DNA from: Fulvia fulva
Lineage: Eukaryota > Ascomycota > Dothideomycetes > Mycosphaerellales > Mycosphaerellaceae
NCBI RefSeq assembly: GCF_020509005.1
Contig: NC_063012.1
Span: forward strand, 8,060,001-8,124,000
Length of the DNA: 64,000 bases
Direction of reading: 5' to 3'
Part shown: positions 9,768 through 21,389 of the stretch, piece after piece
How positions within the stretch are numbered: position 1 is the first letter of the stretch
How the letters are laid out: the number at the start of each line of letters is the position of its first letter
Notes under the pieces: model-generated
The model's database searches: none
What the model was told of the DNA's origin: nothing
The model's input: the letters and a program-made list of their open reading frames with translations, nothing else
Translations under genes and position numbers: made by a program

Positions 9768-10671
9768 TCCCCAAGATACCTTCGCGCCTGGGTTGAGATG
9801 CAGAAACAGAAGGAGCTCCTCCAATCTGCTATTAAAGCGGCCGAAAGGGCGAAGCAAGACGTGCTTTTGGGCGAGAACAATCCAAAAAGTAGGAACCGAC
9901 ATCTCCTCTACAATTACTTCCAATGCTTGCATCAGCGCTTCGAGGCCGCCAGAGATTACGAGGAAATAGTCCGCGAGCAGATGTACCACATCAAGAGCCT
10001 CATCTCTGATGTTAACAAAATGGGCGAGACAGTACACAGCATCAAGCAAGAGTCCTCTGCCTCGCCACTGAGTATGTCGGAAGAACAGGGATCCGATATG
10101 GAGAAGGCCACAGAACAAGTCTATTCTGCTTTTTATACAATGGTCCGCAAGGCCGAGGAGATCGACAATCGTCTTGATAACATCGCTGAGCGCGAGCAGG
10201 AAGCAGATGCACTGGAGCAAGACCTCGACGATCGTGAAGAGGAGCTCGATAGCTGGGAGACGGACCTGCAGGCGCGCGAGAGCGTGATGGCCGAGCGTGA
10301 AGAACGGTTAGACCGTTCGAGGCAACGCTTGAAGCGACGCCGGCCAGATCGTAAGGTACGTACTGAACGGTGAAAGACATTGTTGCCCAAGACTATCCCG
10401 CGTCTCTGACCCCTTCAGCATTATTGACCGAGACATGGCCACTTGGCTTTGGGGTGTAGCTAACTCTGTTCCACAGGGCATCCGGCGAGCGCCAGTGGAG
10501 GCCTGCGAGGAAGACAATTGGGAAGGAGTGGGCGTAAGAGCTCTTCCGTGGCGACAGGAATCGCCACCACGAGATCTCGTCGGATTGTGGCTAAGGCAAA
10601 CTGCTCTGGTAGCGCAGTCGATCATGGATGACGGCAGTCCTCTTCCAACAGTATGTGACCCGATCAATTGA
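9768..10671 (+). CDS. coiled-coil region, probably the C-terminal half of the NatD gene
   Basis: Reading resumes in the acetyltransferase frame at 9768 (SPRYLRAWVEMQKQKELL...) and runs to 10355. A GTACGT donor there and a CCACAG acceptor at 10471-10476 join it to a last exon 10477-10671. If it is a separate gene, the first ATG is 9798 (250 aa). If fused, exons 8952-9701, 9768-10355 and 10477-10671 give 510 aa. The sequence is rich in Glu, Arg, Leu and Gln with long heptad-like stretches (REQEADALEQDLDDREEEL and on), ending in basic KRRRPDRK. I recognise no family. A coiled coil could oligomerise the enzyme or tether it to chromatin; this is inference. Its stop lies only 14 bp from the convergent NOP7 stop. 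Confidence 0.65.
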
Positions 10672-10685
10672 ATAACACGACGACC

Positions 10686-12783
10686 TCAGGCCTTTTGCTT
10701 CGTGGCGCCCTTTTCAATCTTTCTCCTCTTCGCGCGCAGCTTCTCGGATTCTTCATCCTTGCGCGCGTTCGAGTAGACCATCTTTTCGTAAGTCTTGCGC
10801 TTGCGGCGCGGCATCATCATCTTTCTCCTCTCGACCTCTTCGGCCGCCGCCTTCTCTGCCTGCGTGCGCTTGGTTTGAGCTGCAGCTTTCGTCGTCTTCT
10901 TCTTCTCTGCCAGATCAGCTGTCTTGACTTTGCGACCGAGCGCCTCAGCCTCAAGCTCTGCTTGATGCTCCCGCGCCTGTCGAGCGCTCAGATCTTCGTC
11001 CTCTTCGTCGGAAAAGCCACCAAAATCGTCGCCTGCCCCACCGTCGGCGTCGTCCTCATCTTCCTCGTCATCGTCTGACTCTGCTAATTGAACGGCCATG
11101 CCATCGTCTTCAAGGTCATCCTCCATTTCTCGGGCCTCCTCGTCACCTCGAACTCCCTCCACCTCCTCGCCGTCACTTCCTTCAACGTTCACATCGTCTT
11201 CGTCAGACTCCTCCGCTTCTGCCGCAGTCTGCTGTTCAGCAAGCGACTTCGTAGGATCGTAGTCGCCTTGTCTTGGTTTCACCCACGGACTCAAATGTGG
11301 CGGTAATGTCGCACCGGGAGCGTACTTGTCAGGTCTCTGTATGGATCCAGCGTTGATTGAGTCCCAGACCCACTGCGGTTGAACGTATATTCGGCCTGGA
11401 ACCCTCTCATTGCCTCTTCTCGCCACTGGAGCACCGTCATCGAAGCCATCGTCGAAGCCATCGTCGTCGCCATTGACTTGAGGAGGAGCTGGCAATGGCA
11501 AATCTGGCCTGTCAACAATTTGATGAGTGATGCGCGGGTCATCTTCTGAGCAATATGAGCCTGCCTCGCCGAGTAGACTGTCCCAACCTACTCGATTGCA
11601 CCCAAAAGCTTTCAGAACGAACTCGAGCGGATGCCGGGGCGTTTCTCGGGAGAGATAGAATGTGAAGGGCTCGAATAATCGAGCTGCCGACGCGGCATCT
11701 GCTGTGATGGATGGTTGTAGTAGTGTGTCTGCTGATGGGTCAATCGATGCGAACTGGTCAAGGGCTGTCGAGGGCTGTTGCAAGGACTCCTGCTCAGCAT
11801 CTGCCTCGCCCTCTGGCCTATCTGCTTCAGCCGGTAATGCCAAAAGCTTGTCTGCCTCAGCCTGTGCTCTTACGTTGGTCTCTGCGTCCGGAAGCTGACT
11901 AGGCTCAGCCTTGTCATCGTTATCCTTTCCTTGGAGCTGGAAGGCTCCCAGCTCTGCGCCTTGTTCCTCGCTCTTCATGTCGAACTTGGGAGGATACACA
12001 AGGCCGATGCCCGTGTACAGCCTGTAGTTGATGAAGCCGAGCAGGGTGGTGTAGAACTCGACAAACGTAGCCATGATGCGGAAATCGACTTCGCCTGCTG
12101 TTCTCTGGACGAACTTGTATGGCACCAACCACAGAATATCCTGGCCCTGTATCGTTGCCTGATAGTAGATGCCCTTGATCGAGAGGAACGACTTCCGCAG
12201 GCTGTGTGTGCGGATGAGGTAGTGTTCGAACTCCATCGTCAGTCGCTGACACTTGGCGATGGTCTTGGGAGGAACGCTCTCGGTGCTGGGCAGGTTGGCG
12301 AACAGGAACAGCATGGACAAGGCATCGTCCAGGTCTCGCAGCGCATCGACGAAGGTGGGGTATCGCTCCTTGATGATGTGGTCCAGCTTCATGCGCGGGG
12401 TGAGATTCCGCTCGAGGCGCGAGGCATCGCTGACTTGGTTGCGGCCCAGCGCCTTGCTGATCTTCTTCGCAAGCGCTTTCTGGTCGCGGAACTTGGCGAG
12501 GAGCGGCTCATGGAGCAGGTATTGGATGTCTTTGGTGTAGTAGTAGGTGGTGCTCGGCGTCGAGGATTTCGACACCTTCTTCTTCGATCGTGGCTCGCGC
12601 GGGTAGATGCCTTTGAAGATGCACAGTCGCCGGAAGTCTGGCAGCGAAATCTGGAGCTTGCGGACGGCCTGCGAGCGGGTGATGTAGTTTTTGGCCGCAC
12701 CGGACGTGCCTGGCATGGAGTGTTAGTGCTCGTGAGTAACGACGTGATTGGCTTTGCATACCCTTTTTCTTGATCTTCGGCAT
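10686..12783 (-). CDS. NOP7: Pescadillo homologue NOP7 (PeBoW complex), 681 aa
   Basis: Ribosome-biogenesis factor needed for processing 27S pre-rRNA and maturing the 60S subunit in the nucleolus, acting with ERB1 and YTM1. A tiny first exon (12783-12762, MPKIKKKG) is joined across a 52-bp intron to 12709-10686, restoring the conserved start MPKIKKKGTSGAAKNYITR. The N-terminal Pescadillo domain (LQISLPDFRRLCIFKGIYPREP) is followed by a BRCT domain (about 350-465). The C-terminus is highly acidic and then Lys/Arg-rich, as in the family. It is divergent from PIG-U and convergent with the coiled-coil gene. Confidence 0.97.
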
Positions 12784-13006
12784 GGCTGCTGTGCTGTGCT
12801 GTGCTGTGCTGTGTTGTGCAGAGGCAGACGATGTGCGAATGGACTGCGGCGAAGATGGTCCCAGGTCGCAAAACTTCGAGACGGAGCTATTCTAATTCGT
12901 CGGATCGGCATCGGCTTTTTTGTTGTGTCCCTTGGTCGAGTTTACCTCTACACTCCTCCAACACACGCAGACGCCATGCCAACATGACCCTGCTGGCTCG
13001 CACACG
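12784..13006. promoter_or_regulatory. NOP7 / PIG-U divergent promoter with GTGCT repeats
   Basis: Only 223 bp separate the two start codons. Just 5' of NOP7, positions about 12788-12813 carry a run of five-base units (GCTGT/GTGCT, about five copies) with a degenerate copy after it. The segment must serve both genes. The repeat may be a simple microsatellite in the NOP7 5' UTR. Confidence 0.5.
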
Positions 13007-14500
13007 ATGCACGCATTCGCAAAGGTCTACCATGACCACCCCAAGACGCTGCTCTTCTCCACCGCCGCCGTGCTCCGACTCCTGCTCGTTGCAACGTTCC
13101 CTGCACTGCCCGACCTGTTGACAGGCAGAGTCGAGATCTCCAGCCCCGTCAACAGCTTCAAGAGACGTATGTAGGACAGCATGCACCGTGGCCGCACCGG
13201 CTAAGCTTGGGACAGGAGCTGAGATTGCGCAGTACAAGAGGGATTGTTTCTATTCGAGCGAGGACTCGATCCATACGATGGCGGCATCTTCCACCAGGCG
13301 CCTCTCCTTCTGCCACTATTCTCGCTCCTGCCATCACCCTCGACATCGATTGGCCGGATTGTGAGCGTACTCCTGTACACCGCCCTGGACGTCGTCTCCG
13401 CCGACTGCATCTTCGAGAGTGCCAAGTCTGGCGCGAACGCAGTTTCCTCGTTGTATCTCTCACCGCGGGCTGATCGATCATGGAACCCCACGTCGGTGGT
13501 CGCTGTCTATCTTCTCAACCCCTTCACACTGCTGGCGTGCCTGGGCCGGCCCACGACCACCTTCACGACCATGTTCACGCTGCTTAGCTTGAAGCATGCA
13601 TGCCGAGCGGAAGCTGTCACCAGCGCGTTTGCGCTGGCCATTGCAAGCTACTTGAGTCTGCATCCGGTGCTGCTACTTCCTCCGATTGGTTTGCTGTGCT
13701 ATGACCGCATATGCTACAAGCAGATTGGGCACAGTCTACACAAGACTGCAGCCTCAACGACAAAGTCCACCACCCAACGATCTGGCGTTGCCTTGGACCA
13801 GCGAGCACTTCCAGCTGCGCTTCCGTTTGGAGTATCGGTCATGGCTATCTATCTCACCTCGCTGGCACTTCTACTAGGCCTATCGAGGCTGCTGCTGCCT
13901 TCATGGCATTTTATCGTGTCGGTCTACATGACTCCACTCACTTTGCCGGACCTGACACCCAATCCTGGGCTGTGGTGGTATTTCTTCATCGAAATGTTCG
14001 ATGCATTCCGCGAATTCTTTCTTGGGGTGTTCTGGCTGCACATGCTATCCTACAGCGTGCCCCTGTGTCTGCGCTTTCGCAAACAGCCCTTGGCAGCCGT
14101 GGTGGTGATGATGGGCATCATAGCAGTCTTCCAACCTTATGCGAACGTAGGAGACGTCGGAACTTGGCTTGGATCATTATGCCTGTTGGGGCATGTTTTC
14201 GAGCGTGAGTGATCCCGCCGATGTACGCACCTTCGTATGCTAACAGCGACAGTCTGTTCCACACATCGCTACACTTTCCCAGCCCTAGCTGCTTTGCTGT
14301 ACGCCTCTTTACTTGGGCCAGCATTCCATCACCTATGGATCTATGCAGGGTCTGGGAATGCCAACTTCTTCTACGCCATCACGTTGGTCTGGAGCCTAGC
14401 ACTGTCAATCCTACTGACAGATACGATATACGCGGTCCTGAGAGATGAATGGGAGGCCGAGCGGCCAGAGACGAAGGGCAAGGAAGTCAGACAGATATAG
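13007..14500 (+). CDS. GAB1: GPI transamidase subunit PIG-U / GAB1, 459 aa, 3 exons
   Basis: Exons 13007-13166, 13233-14204 and 14253-14500 join in frame. The polytopic ER protein belongs to the GPI-transamidase complex, which attaches GPI anchors to proteins. Family hallmarks: VEISSPVNSFKR/LQEGLFLFERGLDPYDGG across intron 1, a PLLLPLFSLL segment, and the C-terminal box WIYAGSGNANFFYAITLVWSLA. Many hydrophobic stretches fit 8 or more membrane spans. For exon 3 two AGs exist (14245-14246 and 14251-14252); I chose the second because the first is only a few bases from the TGCTAAC branch site. A two-residue difference is therefore possible. Confidence 0.94.
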
Positions 14501-15041
14501 CCAGTCCTGAGTCAAACATGCTCCAAAGGGCATGCGAAATGTTTCGTGAATACCGTACAGCTCTAATGTCAGGCGCAAGCGGCTAGCCGCACGTTCGGGC
14601 ATGTAGTCATCGTGCAAGAGTGATTTGTGTAGTAGGCAGTGCACATGCAGAGCTCTCTGGCTGACAGTCGACACACTGATTCGCTAAACAGCGACTCAAC
14701 ACCGCAGAAGGATGAGGATGTCTGCTGCTGCGAAATTTACTAGCGACCGGCAATGTAAAGTTAGTGAGGAGGCGGCTAAGTACCGCAGGCAAGCAAGCAA
14801 GGTCGGCATCTTGAACTGTGCTTCACGCTCACCACACGCACGGTGCAGCCATAGCGACACTTGCCTTCTCCTTTTCTGTATTTGCAGTGACAGCTTGCGG
14901 TGGGCTTCACTGCAGGCCGACTGGGTTCACGTTTGGTTCACCGCGCATGCTATGTCCCGCTGCTCACGATGAGCTGCCTCCACCCCCGAGAGCACCCCCG
15001 CGAGCAGATCGATAGCGAGCGTTAGCACACGCCCACCGGCC
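14501..15041. other. intergenic, 541 bp
   Basis: Between the PIG-U stop and the next start on the same strand. It should hold the PIG-U terminator and the promoter of the disordered membrane protein. No conserved frame or repeat was seen. Confidence 0.4.
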
Positions 15042-18000
15042 ATGTCCAGCAATGCAAGCCAAGGCACCGACTCCCCTCCGCTGCCACGTCCGGTTGGCGG
15101 GATCACTGCAGCGGCCGACGTCAGCTTCGCGAAGTTGAACAATGAGCACCACGCCGAGTCAAGCTCTCCGGCTGGGTCGAGGAGTTCCTTGGGCAGACGG
15201 AGCCACAACAACGACAATCGAGTCAACGACAGCGGCAAGCGACGGAGCGGGCAAGACTCGCTCAGGCCAGAAGACAGCAGCAGTCGCGGCAGCACACCGC
15301 AGAGATCCAGGAAATCGGGCGGATTTCTGCTCGAGTCCATCTTCACCAATGGAAAGCTCCAGGGCCCCCAGTCCGAAGCAGTCGATCGCCAGAAGAACAC
15401 ATCTTTGCCCAATGGATCAATACAGGCTGACAAGAGGAGACGCGGCCAGGAAAGGGTATCTGGCGAATCGTCCCAACGAGCTTCGCCCTTGTCGCGAGAA
15501 GTGTCTCGTGACAACCCGGCCAGTGAGAAGGCGCCTCGGCCAGAGTACCTCCAGTCTCCAGGCATGGACACAGCGCAGCTCGTGCAGATGGCGCTCAATC
15601 TCAGCGAGAGCAGGAAACGTCATGTGAGCAGCGCTCTCCCGGTTACAGCCACGCCTGCAGCAGGCAGACGTATAGTCTCGGCGCTGGACTCTGGGTACAG
15701 CACAGTCAGGTCTGCCTCGTCAACTGGTAAGCGCAGTAGCCAGACCAACGATGGGGCCTTGTATCCGTCTCCAGACGCTCGAAGGCTTAGCCAGTATGTC
15801 AACGAGCAGCCAGAGACTGGCTTCGACCAAGAAAATGTTCTCTACACGTTCTCACCGGCAACCCTGTCTCGAGCGGAGCGAGCCCGCCGGTATTTCGAGC
15901 TGGCCAGTGAGCACCGACGACTGCTGCAGAACTTGCCGCCGTTGAAGTCGGACAGTACAGCGCCGGTTAACTACACCACTCAAGCCATGAGCAGCCCGGG
16001 GAGTGCCAACTTTGAGATGAGCAGAGTCCCGACTAACACAAACAGCAAACGCGAACTCGGTCGCGCATACAATCCGTTGCAGGCACTTCGTAACAGGCGA
16101 CTGCGCAATAGAGAAAGACGCCCGCTTCCAGCATCGTCTGACACCTGGCAGGAGACTGACAGAATCAAGCACTGGGTTGATGGCGTCGAAGCGAGCTCAA
16201 GTGACCCGTCTTTCCGACCTGGTGAGGATCGTGTCCGGCTACCTGCCTTCGTGGGTGAAATGGAAACTGGACCAGCCTCACCGGAGAAAGGCAAACGCCA
16301 CCGAAGATCGGATACAGCGAGCTCTGTGATTACGCGACCGGAGAATGGCTGGTCGATTGAGCCAGCGGAGCTACTTGCTGATACCTACTGGCTCGAGAAG
16401 GCCGACAACAAGACAGTCGTCGAGGACAGGCATGGAAACCGCATCTTCCCGCCGCGAGTTCGCTCAAGCATCGAAGTGCCTCGCCACAGCATCGAATCTC
16501 GGACGAGTCGCCAGTCTAATGGGGATAGGCCAAGTCAGTACGAGCCGTCGGAGGACGAAGAAAGACCCCGAGCACGCAGGAGACATATGTTGCCTATACC
16601 AAGACGACTACGTCGACATCACGTCAGTCGTTCTGTCAGCGCCACCAGCGAGTCTAGCGACGAGGGACGCAAGCCGCCCCCTCTACGTTATGGGGATATT
16701 GAGGGCGGTGACGAGAATGTTGGACCGCTGGAGCGTCACATGCGAAGAATGATAGCGAAAGAGGAGAAAGGCGAGCTGCCATCGCCTGAGATCGTGTCGC
16801 CAGACCACTGGAAGTCAAAACATACCCCATTCCCAAACGCGCGAAGCAGCGTCGACAGGTCACGAAATAGTACTGACACGACGCATCGTAGTTCGTCTCA
16901 GGTTGCTAATGGTAGATTGTCTGTGGACACTGCTGTGCGGGCTGGCCATCATCGATCAGGATCTTCCCACAGCCGGGCCAGTTCGGTAGATCAAGGGCTG
17001 ACTTCTTTGAATGAGAGGATGTCAGATAGGCCTCCCGCGCCGCGGGCTACAGATGAGGATATCTCGATGCAGCAAGATTCTACAGGCCTCACCAAGCGAG
17101 GCTTGCAAGCCGAACCCAAGGCCAAGAAGCACCGCCTCCCAGCATTACACTTACGCACTCGCAACAAAAGTAAAGATGGCAACAAGATTGAACGAACCGA
17201 TTTTGCCAATACCATGGATACATATGTTGGAAACCCACTCTCGCCAGTCCTTAGTGCAGACTCTAGTACAGGTCAGCCCCGGTCCAGTTTCGAGTCATCC
17301 AGGCCCTTTCTGAGGCGACACCGTACAAACGATAGTAATGGCAGCAGTCTGTTCCGTATGGAGACCTCGGCCACAAATCTGGGAGCCTTCAAGGACTCGA
17401 GCTCAATGTTTGGCCGACGCTTCTTCAAAAGCAGCCGCGTCGGAGATGTGTCACGCGGCAATGGACGTCGATTGGACGACCGCTTTCGTGGAAGTCGCGA
17501 CCATCTCGAGCCGGGTGTTGCCTCCGACGTGTCGCGGGCGGCTTCTGACGCTGAGGATGACCCTCAGGGCGTTGCTCAAGGTCGACGAATGGAGCGTGCA
17601 GATACGGATAGCCAGATCAGTCCGAGGTTATCCTTTGAACGAGAACGCACGAAGCCGAAGTTTTACACATCCAACTTGCCTTCCTTCACATCTCCCGCAG
17701 CGCGCCAGAGAAGCTCAACGAACGAGAGTTCATCCATGGAACAGGGCGATCCATTCGCCAGACAGGGGGGGCGCAAGCAGCGAGGCCATTCGTCACGTCT
17801 TGCTCCAAAGATTCAACTTCCAGACGATGGACTCTCGGAACCAGACCTTCCGAGTGGCAAATCAAATCGATTCTTGGACGTCGGTGAGCACGATCGGAGA
17901 AAGTCACTATCACAGAACAACCTGTCTCAAGTCCCTACCAAATCAACGACAATCTCATACGGGAAGCAAAAAGATCGCTGGCCAGTAAGTGGTCTGAAGA

Positions 18001-18665
18001 GCCACGACGCCAGAAGGCATTGGAGCATCTCAGACCGTTCCGTTCCCCCAGAGCAGCAGCGTAATGTTTCGCACGCGGACATTGCGAGAGTCCGAGCCCT
18101 TCTCTTAGCTTCGGGTATCAAGGCTCACCAGATCAACCTGCAAGGGAATTCATCTCGCGACAGTCCCCTTCCGCTGATGGTGAAAGCAGCCCATACAGCT
18201 GGGCAGCAGTGGAGAGATGTGTCGAGGAAGGAAGAGCACATCGTTGCTGCACAATTGTTGACAACTAGCCTGTTCTCGACACTCTCTTCCTTCGAGCATA
18301 CGCTGCAGCACTTCCAAGGCAGCACGGCGAAAGAGCTCGGGTCACGACTGGAGAGCCTATCTCATAGGGTCGCGGAGCAGCTGACAAAGATCGTCCACGA
18401 GGCTTCCGACGATGCTGACGCGTTCAATGTCGAGCTTACGACGAAGCAGCCACAGGAGGTGAAGCGCGTCGACGAAGCAGTAGATGCAATGTTTCGGCAG
18501 CGACGGCGACAGTTTCGGCTCGTGCGGCGAGCTGGCTTTAAGCTTCTTGAGTGGATTGTACTGGGCATCATGTGGTGGATTTGGTTCATGGTCGTCTTGG
18601 TCAACATATTGAAGAAGATCGTGGTGGGCACGTTTGGACTGCTACGTTGGCTGCTGTGGTTTTGA
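15042..18665 (+). CDS. large disordered protein with C-terminal membrane anchor, 1207 aa
   Basis: A single intronless frame. Residues 1 to about 1000 are rich in Ser, Arg, Pro and Asp with many possible phosphosites and little predicted order. A more structured region (about 1005-1150) contains helical segments (HADIARVRALLLASGIK, KAAHTAGQQWRDVSRKEEHI, LGSRLESLSHRVAEQLTKI). The end is strongly hydrophobic (LLEWIVLGIMWWIWFMVV, then a second stretch GLLRWLLWF), so it should be a tail-anchored or hairpin membrane protein facing the cytosol. I do not recognise the family. Organelle tethering or a scaffold role would fit, but this is inference. Codon use and composition match the neighbours. Confidence 0.85.
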   Translation: MSSNASQGTDSPPLPRPVGGITAAADVSFAKLNNEHHAESSSPAGSRSSLGRRSHNNDNRVNDSGKRRSGQDSLRPEDSSSRGSTPQRSRKSGGFLLESIFTNGKLQGPQSEAVDRQKNTSLPNGSIQADKRRRGQERVSGESSQRASPLSREVSRDNPASEKAPRPEYLQSPGMDTAQLVQMALNLSESRKRHVSSALPVTATPAAGRRIVSALDSGYSTVRSASSTGKRSSQTNDGALYPSPDARRLSQYVNEQPETGFDQENVLYTFSPATLSRAERARRYFELASEHRRLLQNLPPLKSDSTAPVNYTTQAMSSPGSANFEMSRVPTNTNSKRELGRAYNPLQALRNRRLRNRERRPLPASSDTWQETDRIKHWVDGVEASSSDPSFRPGEDRVRLPAFVGEMETGPASPEKGKRHRRSDTASSVITRPENGWSIEPAELLADTYWLEKADNKTVVEDRHGNRIFPPRVRSSIEVPRHSIESRTSRQSNGDRPSQYEPSEDEERPRARRRHMLPIPRRLRRHHVSRSVSATSESSDEGRKPPPLRYGDIEGGDENVGPLERHMRRMIAKEEKGELPSPEIVSPDHWKSKHTPFPNARSSVDRSRNSTDTTHRSSSQVANGRLSVDTAVRAGHHRSGSSHSRASSVDQGLTSLNERMSDRPPAPRATDEDISMQQDSTGLTKRGLQAEPKAKKHRLPALHLRTRNKSKDGNKIERTDFANTMDTYVGNPLSPVLSADSSTGQPRSSFESSRPFLRRHRTNDSNGSSLFRMETSATNLGAFKDSSSMFGRRFFKSSRVGDVSRGNGRRLDDRFRGSRDHLEPGVASDVSRAASDAEDDPQGVAQGRRMERADTDSQISPRLSFERERTKPKFYTSNLPSFTSPAARQRSSTNESSSMEQGDPFARQGGRKQRGHSSRLAPKIQLPDDGLSEPDLPSGKSNRFLDVGEHDRRKSLSQNNLSQVPTKSTTISYGKQKDRWPVSGLKSHDARRHWSISDRSVPPEQQRNVSHADIARVRALLLASGIKAHQINLQGNSSRDSPLPLMVKAAHTAGQQWRDVSRKEEHIVAAQLLTTSLFSTLSSFEHTLQHFQGSTAKELGSRLESLSHRVAEQLTKIVHEASDDADAFNVELTTKQPQEVKRVDEAVDAMFRQRRRQFRLVRRAGFKLLEWIVLGIMWWIWFMVVLVNILKKIVVGTFGLLRWLLWF

Positions 18666-19005
18666 GCCTATCGACAGTTCTGTTTCCTTGTGTTTTTTTA
18701 AATACCCAAGAGCGGAGGCGTTTAGCTGGATATAATCTAGTAATAGTTAGGTACAAGGTCCAATTCGGCGCTTGCACGACCACCCCAGAGTCTGCGTTAC
18801 ATGAAAGTTAATGATCCTCCGATACACACACTCTATCTCCTACATCAGACCGCGGGCAGCCATTAAATTTTGACGCTAACCGCATTAGATTGTTCTTTTG
18901 GCGGGGTCCAGGCAAGCAACGGCGCGCCACAGCTATCAAGACAAGCAACTGCACCCATCAACCACAAACCACGACAAGATTGTCACACGTCCACCGCCAA
19001 ACATC
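18666..19005. other. intergenic, 340 bp
   Basis: 3' flank of the disordered protein gene and promoter of CSN4. A T-run and TA-rich patch at 18694-18750 may contain the upstream gene's polyadenylation signals. Nothing else is seen. Confidence 0.35.
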
Positions 19006-20284
19006 ATGGCTTCGGGCAGCATCACCTCGAAGCTGTCACAGCTCGAAGGTTCGTCTGCACAGAATCGCAGCGAAGAGTACGAGAACATCCTGAGCAGCAT
19101 ATGCGCGAGCAACGACAACCTAGCGGAGAATCTCGTGGCCTACGTGCAGTCCATCACCTCAGACAACATCGGCGTCATCAACTCGAGACCACTCCTGTCG
19201 AGCTTTGTGCAGCGATTTCGCAGCCTGAGCAACAACGACGTCAAGATCGAAGCAGGGTATTGTGGTGCACCAACACGGCCTTCTTCGCATAGGCTGACAT
19301 TGTGGTAGCACCCGGATCGTGGAAATACTTGCACCAAAGATTGTTTCGTACGAGCAGCAAGATACCGAGCTGAAGTTAGCCCTAGCTGATGCTTACGAGA
19401 CGGACGAGGAGTTCATCAGCTCGGCCAAAACGCTTCAAACCATCACACTCGAGTCATCTCAGCGCACTGTCAGCGACGATGACAAGGCGAAAGTCTGGAT
19501 GCGCATATGTCGCTGCTACTTGGAAGAGGACGATCCAACCAACGCACTCACATATCTGAACAAGATCAAGCAGATCATCTACACCGTTACCGATCAGACC
19601 ACTCGCTTGTCATTCCAGCTATCGCAAGCTCGCATCAGTGACTCCCAACGCAGCTTCCTGGACGCCTCCGCAGCGTACCTACAGCTTTCGAACGAGACTG
19701 TTGTGGACGAGGAGGAGCGCCAGCAATCGCTTTCTGCCGCCATTACTTGTGCTGTCCTCGCCCCAGCTGGCCCCCAACGTGGCAAACAGCTTGCGAAGCT
19801 TTACAAGGATGAGCGTGCAGCTGAGACGGCGGAGTATGGCATCCTCGAGAACATCTTCCTCGACCGTCTTCTCTCCCCGCCAGAGGTCGCCGCTTTCGCC
19901 GCCAACCTTGCCGAGCACCAGCTTGCTAAGACCTCCGATGGCAGTACTGTGCTGGACAAGGCTGTGCTCGAACACAATCTTCTCGCAGTCTCACGAATCT
20001 ACGCCAACATCTCATTTGAGAGCTTGGGCAAGCTTCTCGGTGTCGACGCAGACAAAGCTGAGATGTACGCTTCGACCATGATAGAGAGTAAGCGTCTCTC
20101 GGGCTCCAATGACCAGATTGCGGGCATCATCCACTTCAACACAAAGGGAGGGCAGGACAGCATCAAGCTCGACCTGCGAGCATGGGACGCAAACGTCCAA
20201 GGGCTAGCAGAGGAAGTCGAAAAGGTGACCACACTTTTGCAGCGTGAGGAGCCCGTTTGGTATGAACAACAAGTCTCGGCTTGA
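19006..20284 (+). CDS. CSN4: COP9 signalosome subunit 4, 408 aa, 2 exons
   Basis: Exons 19006-19256 and 19309-20284 join in frame. The protein is a PCI-domain subunit of the COP9 signalosome, which removes NEDD8 from cullins and controls ubiquitin-ligase activity; in filamentous fungi it links light, development and secondary metabolism. It has helical repeats (EQQDTELKLALADAYE, CYLEEDDPTNALTYLNKIK, ARISDSQRSFLDASAAYLQLS) and a PCI/winged-helix C-terminal half (LDKAVLEHNLLAVSRIYANISFESLGKLLGVD). Length fits the family. The GTATTG donor is less common but the branch GGCTGAC and acceptor are good. Confidence 0.94.
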
Positions 20285-21319
20285 GCTCTCAGCGGCGCAG
20301 AGAACAGCAGTCCACATGGACTCGAATATTTCCGGTCGACGGGTTGACGCAGAGCCAATCATAAAGGTATACAGTACCTCCAACGGTCATTGATCGTGAC
20401 GTAGTCTCGGATCGATGGCAGTATCAGGATCTGATCTTCGCCATCAACCCCAATGTCCGGCGCATTGAATAGGTTACTAGGCACAGTGCGGCAGTAGCAC
20501 GGCAAGCATGCAGTCGCATAGTCTATTAGCATGAAGACAGCGCGATGAGACTGGACGATTTTGCTGCTTCATGCGATCAATGGGTGACAAAGATGCTCCG
20601 ACGATACTCGCGAGGCGAGTACTGTTGACAGTGCAGACGAAGGAACGCACCTGGACTTGGGCAACCATAGAGCAAGTTTGACGAAGAGAGGCCCTTGACC
20701 ATAGAATAGGAAGGTAGCTCAATGAAGTGACATTTCAAGACTCGTGGGGCCCAGATCAATGGCCTTCAAGGTTGTGGTTCCAGATTCCAGCTTGAACCTA
20801 AAAGTTGCCGAACCAGCAATTTAACAAGCCTAAGATCCACAGGGGTCCCGGCTCTTCGAATCTTAACGTCGGTCCGCAGAGGCGTTCAACGGGAGGATGG
20901 GATGCGAGAATAAGCGGCAAAGTGATTGTTAGCTTGGATGGGCGGACGGTGCTGGAGGCATTCGTTGTTGATGTAGTTGTGGAAGATGCTGTCGGATGAT
21001 TTGGTTTGGGCGCATGATGGTCATGAACGTGTCTACTATCGCAAAGCATCGTTCTTATCCAACAGCGCCGGAGGAGCTGAGTGATAGGTTGTGCACAACT
21101 CGTGGTAGATTGCGTTAAGAACAAGCACTTTCAGGCTTCAGCCTGTTACGTGGAACGAAGCGAGAGTCAAATGGCCGCATCTTGGCTCATGAACAGGTTG
21201 CAACATGCGCGTCCAGGGACGATGACAACGGGTGCACTGCGGAGCACGCAGAAATCGTCCATCACCAGCAGGCAGAGTGTGAAGAGGAGTGCATGCGCAA
21301 GAGGCCCATTTTTTCCACG

Positions 21320-21389
<70 letters not shown>

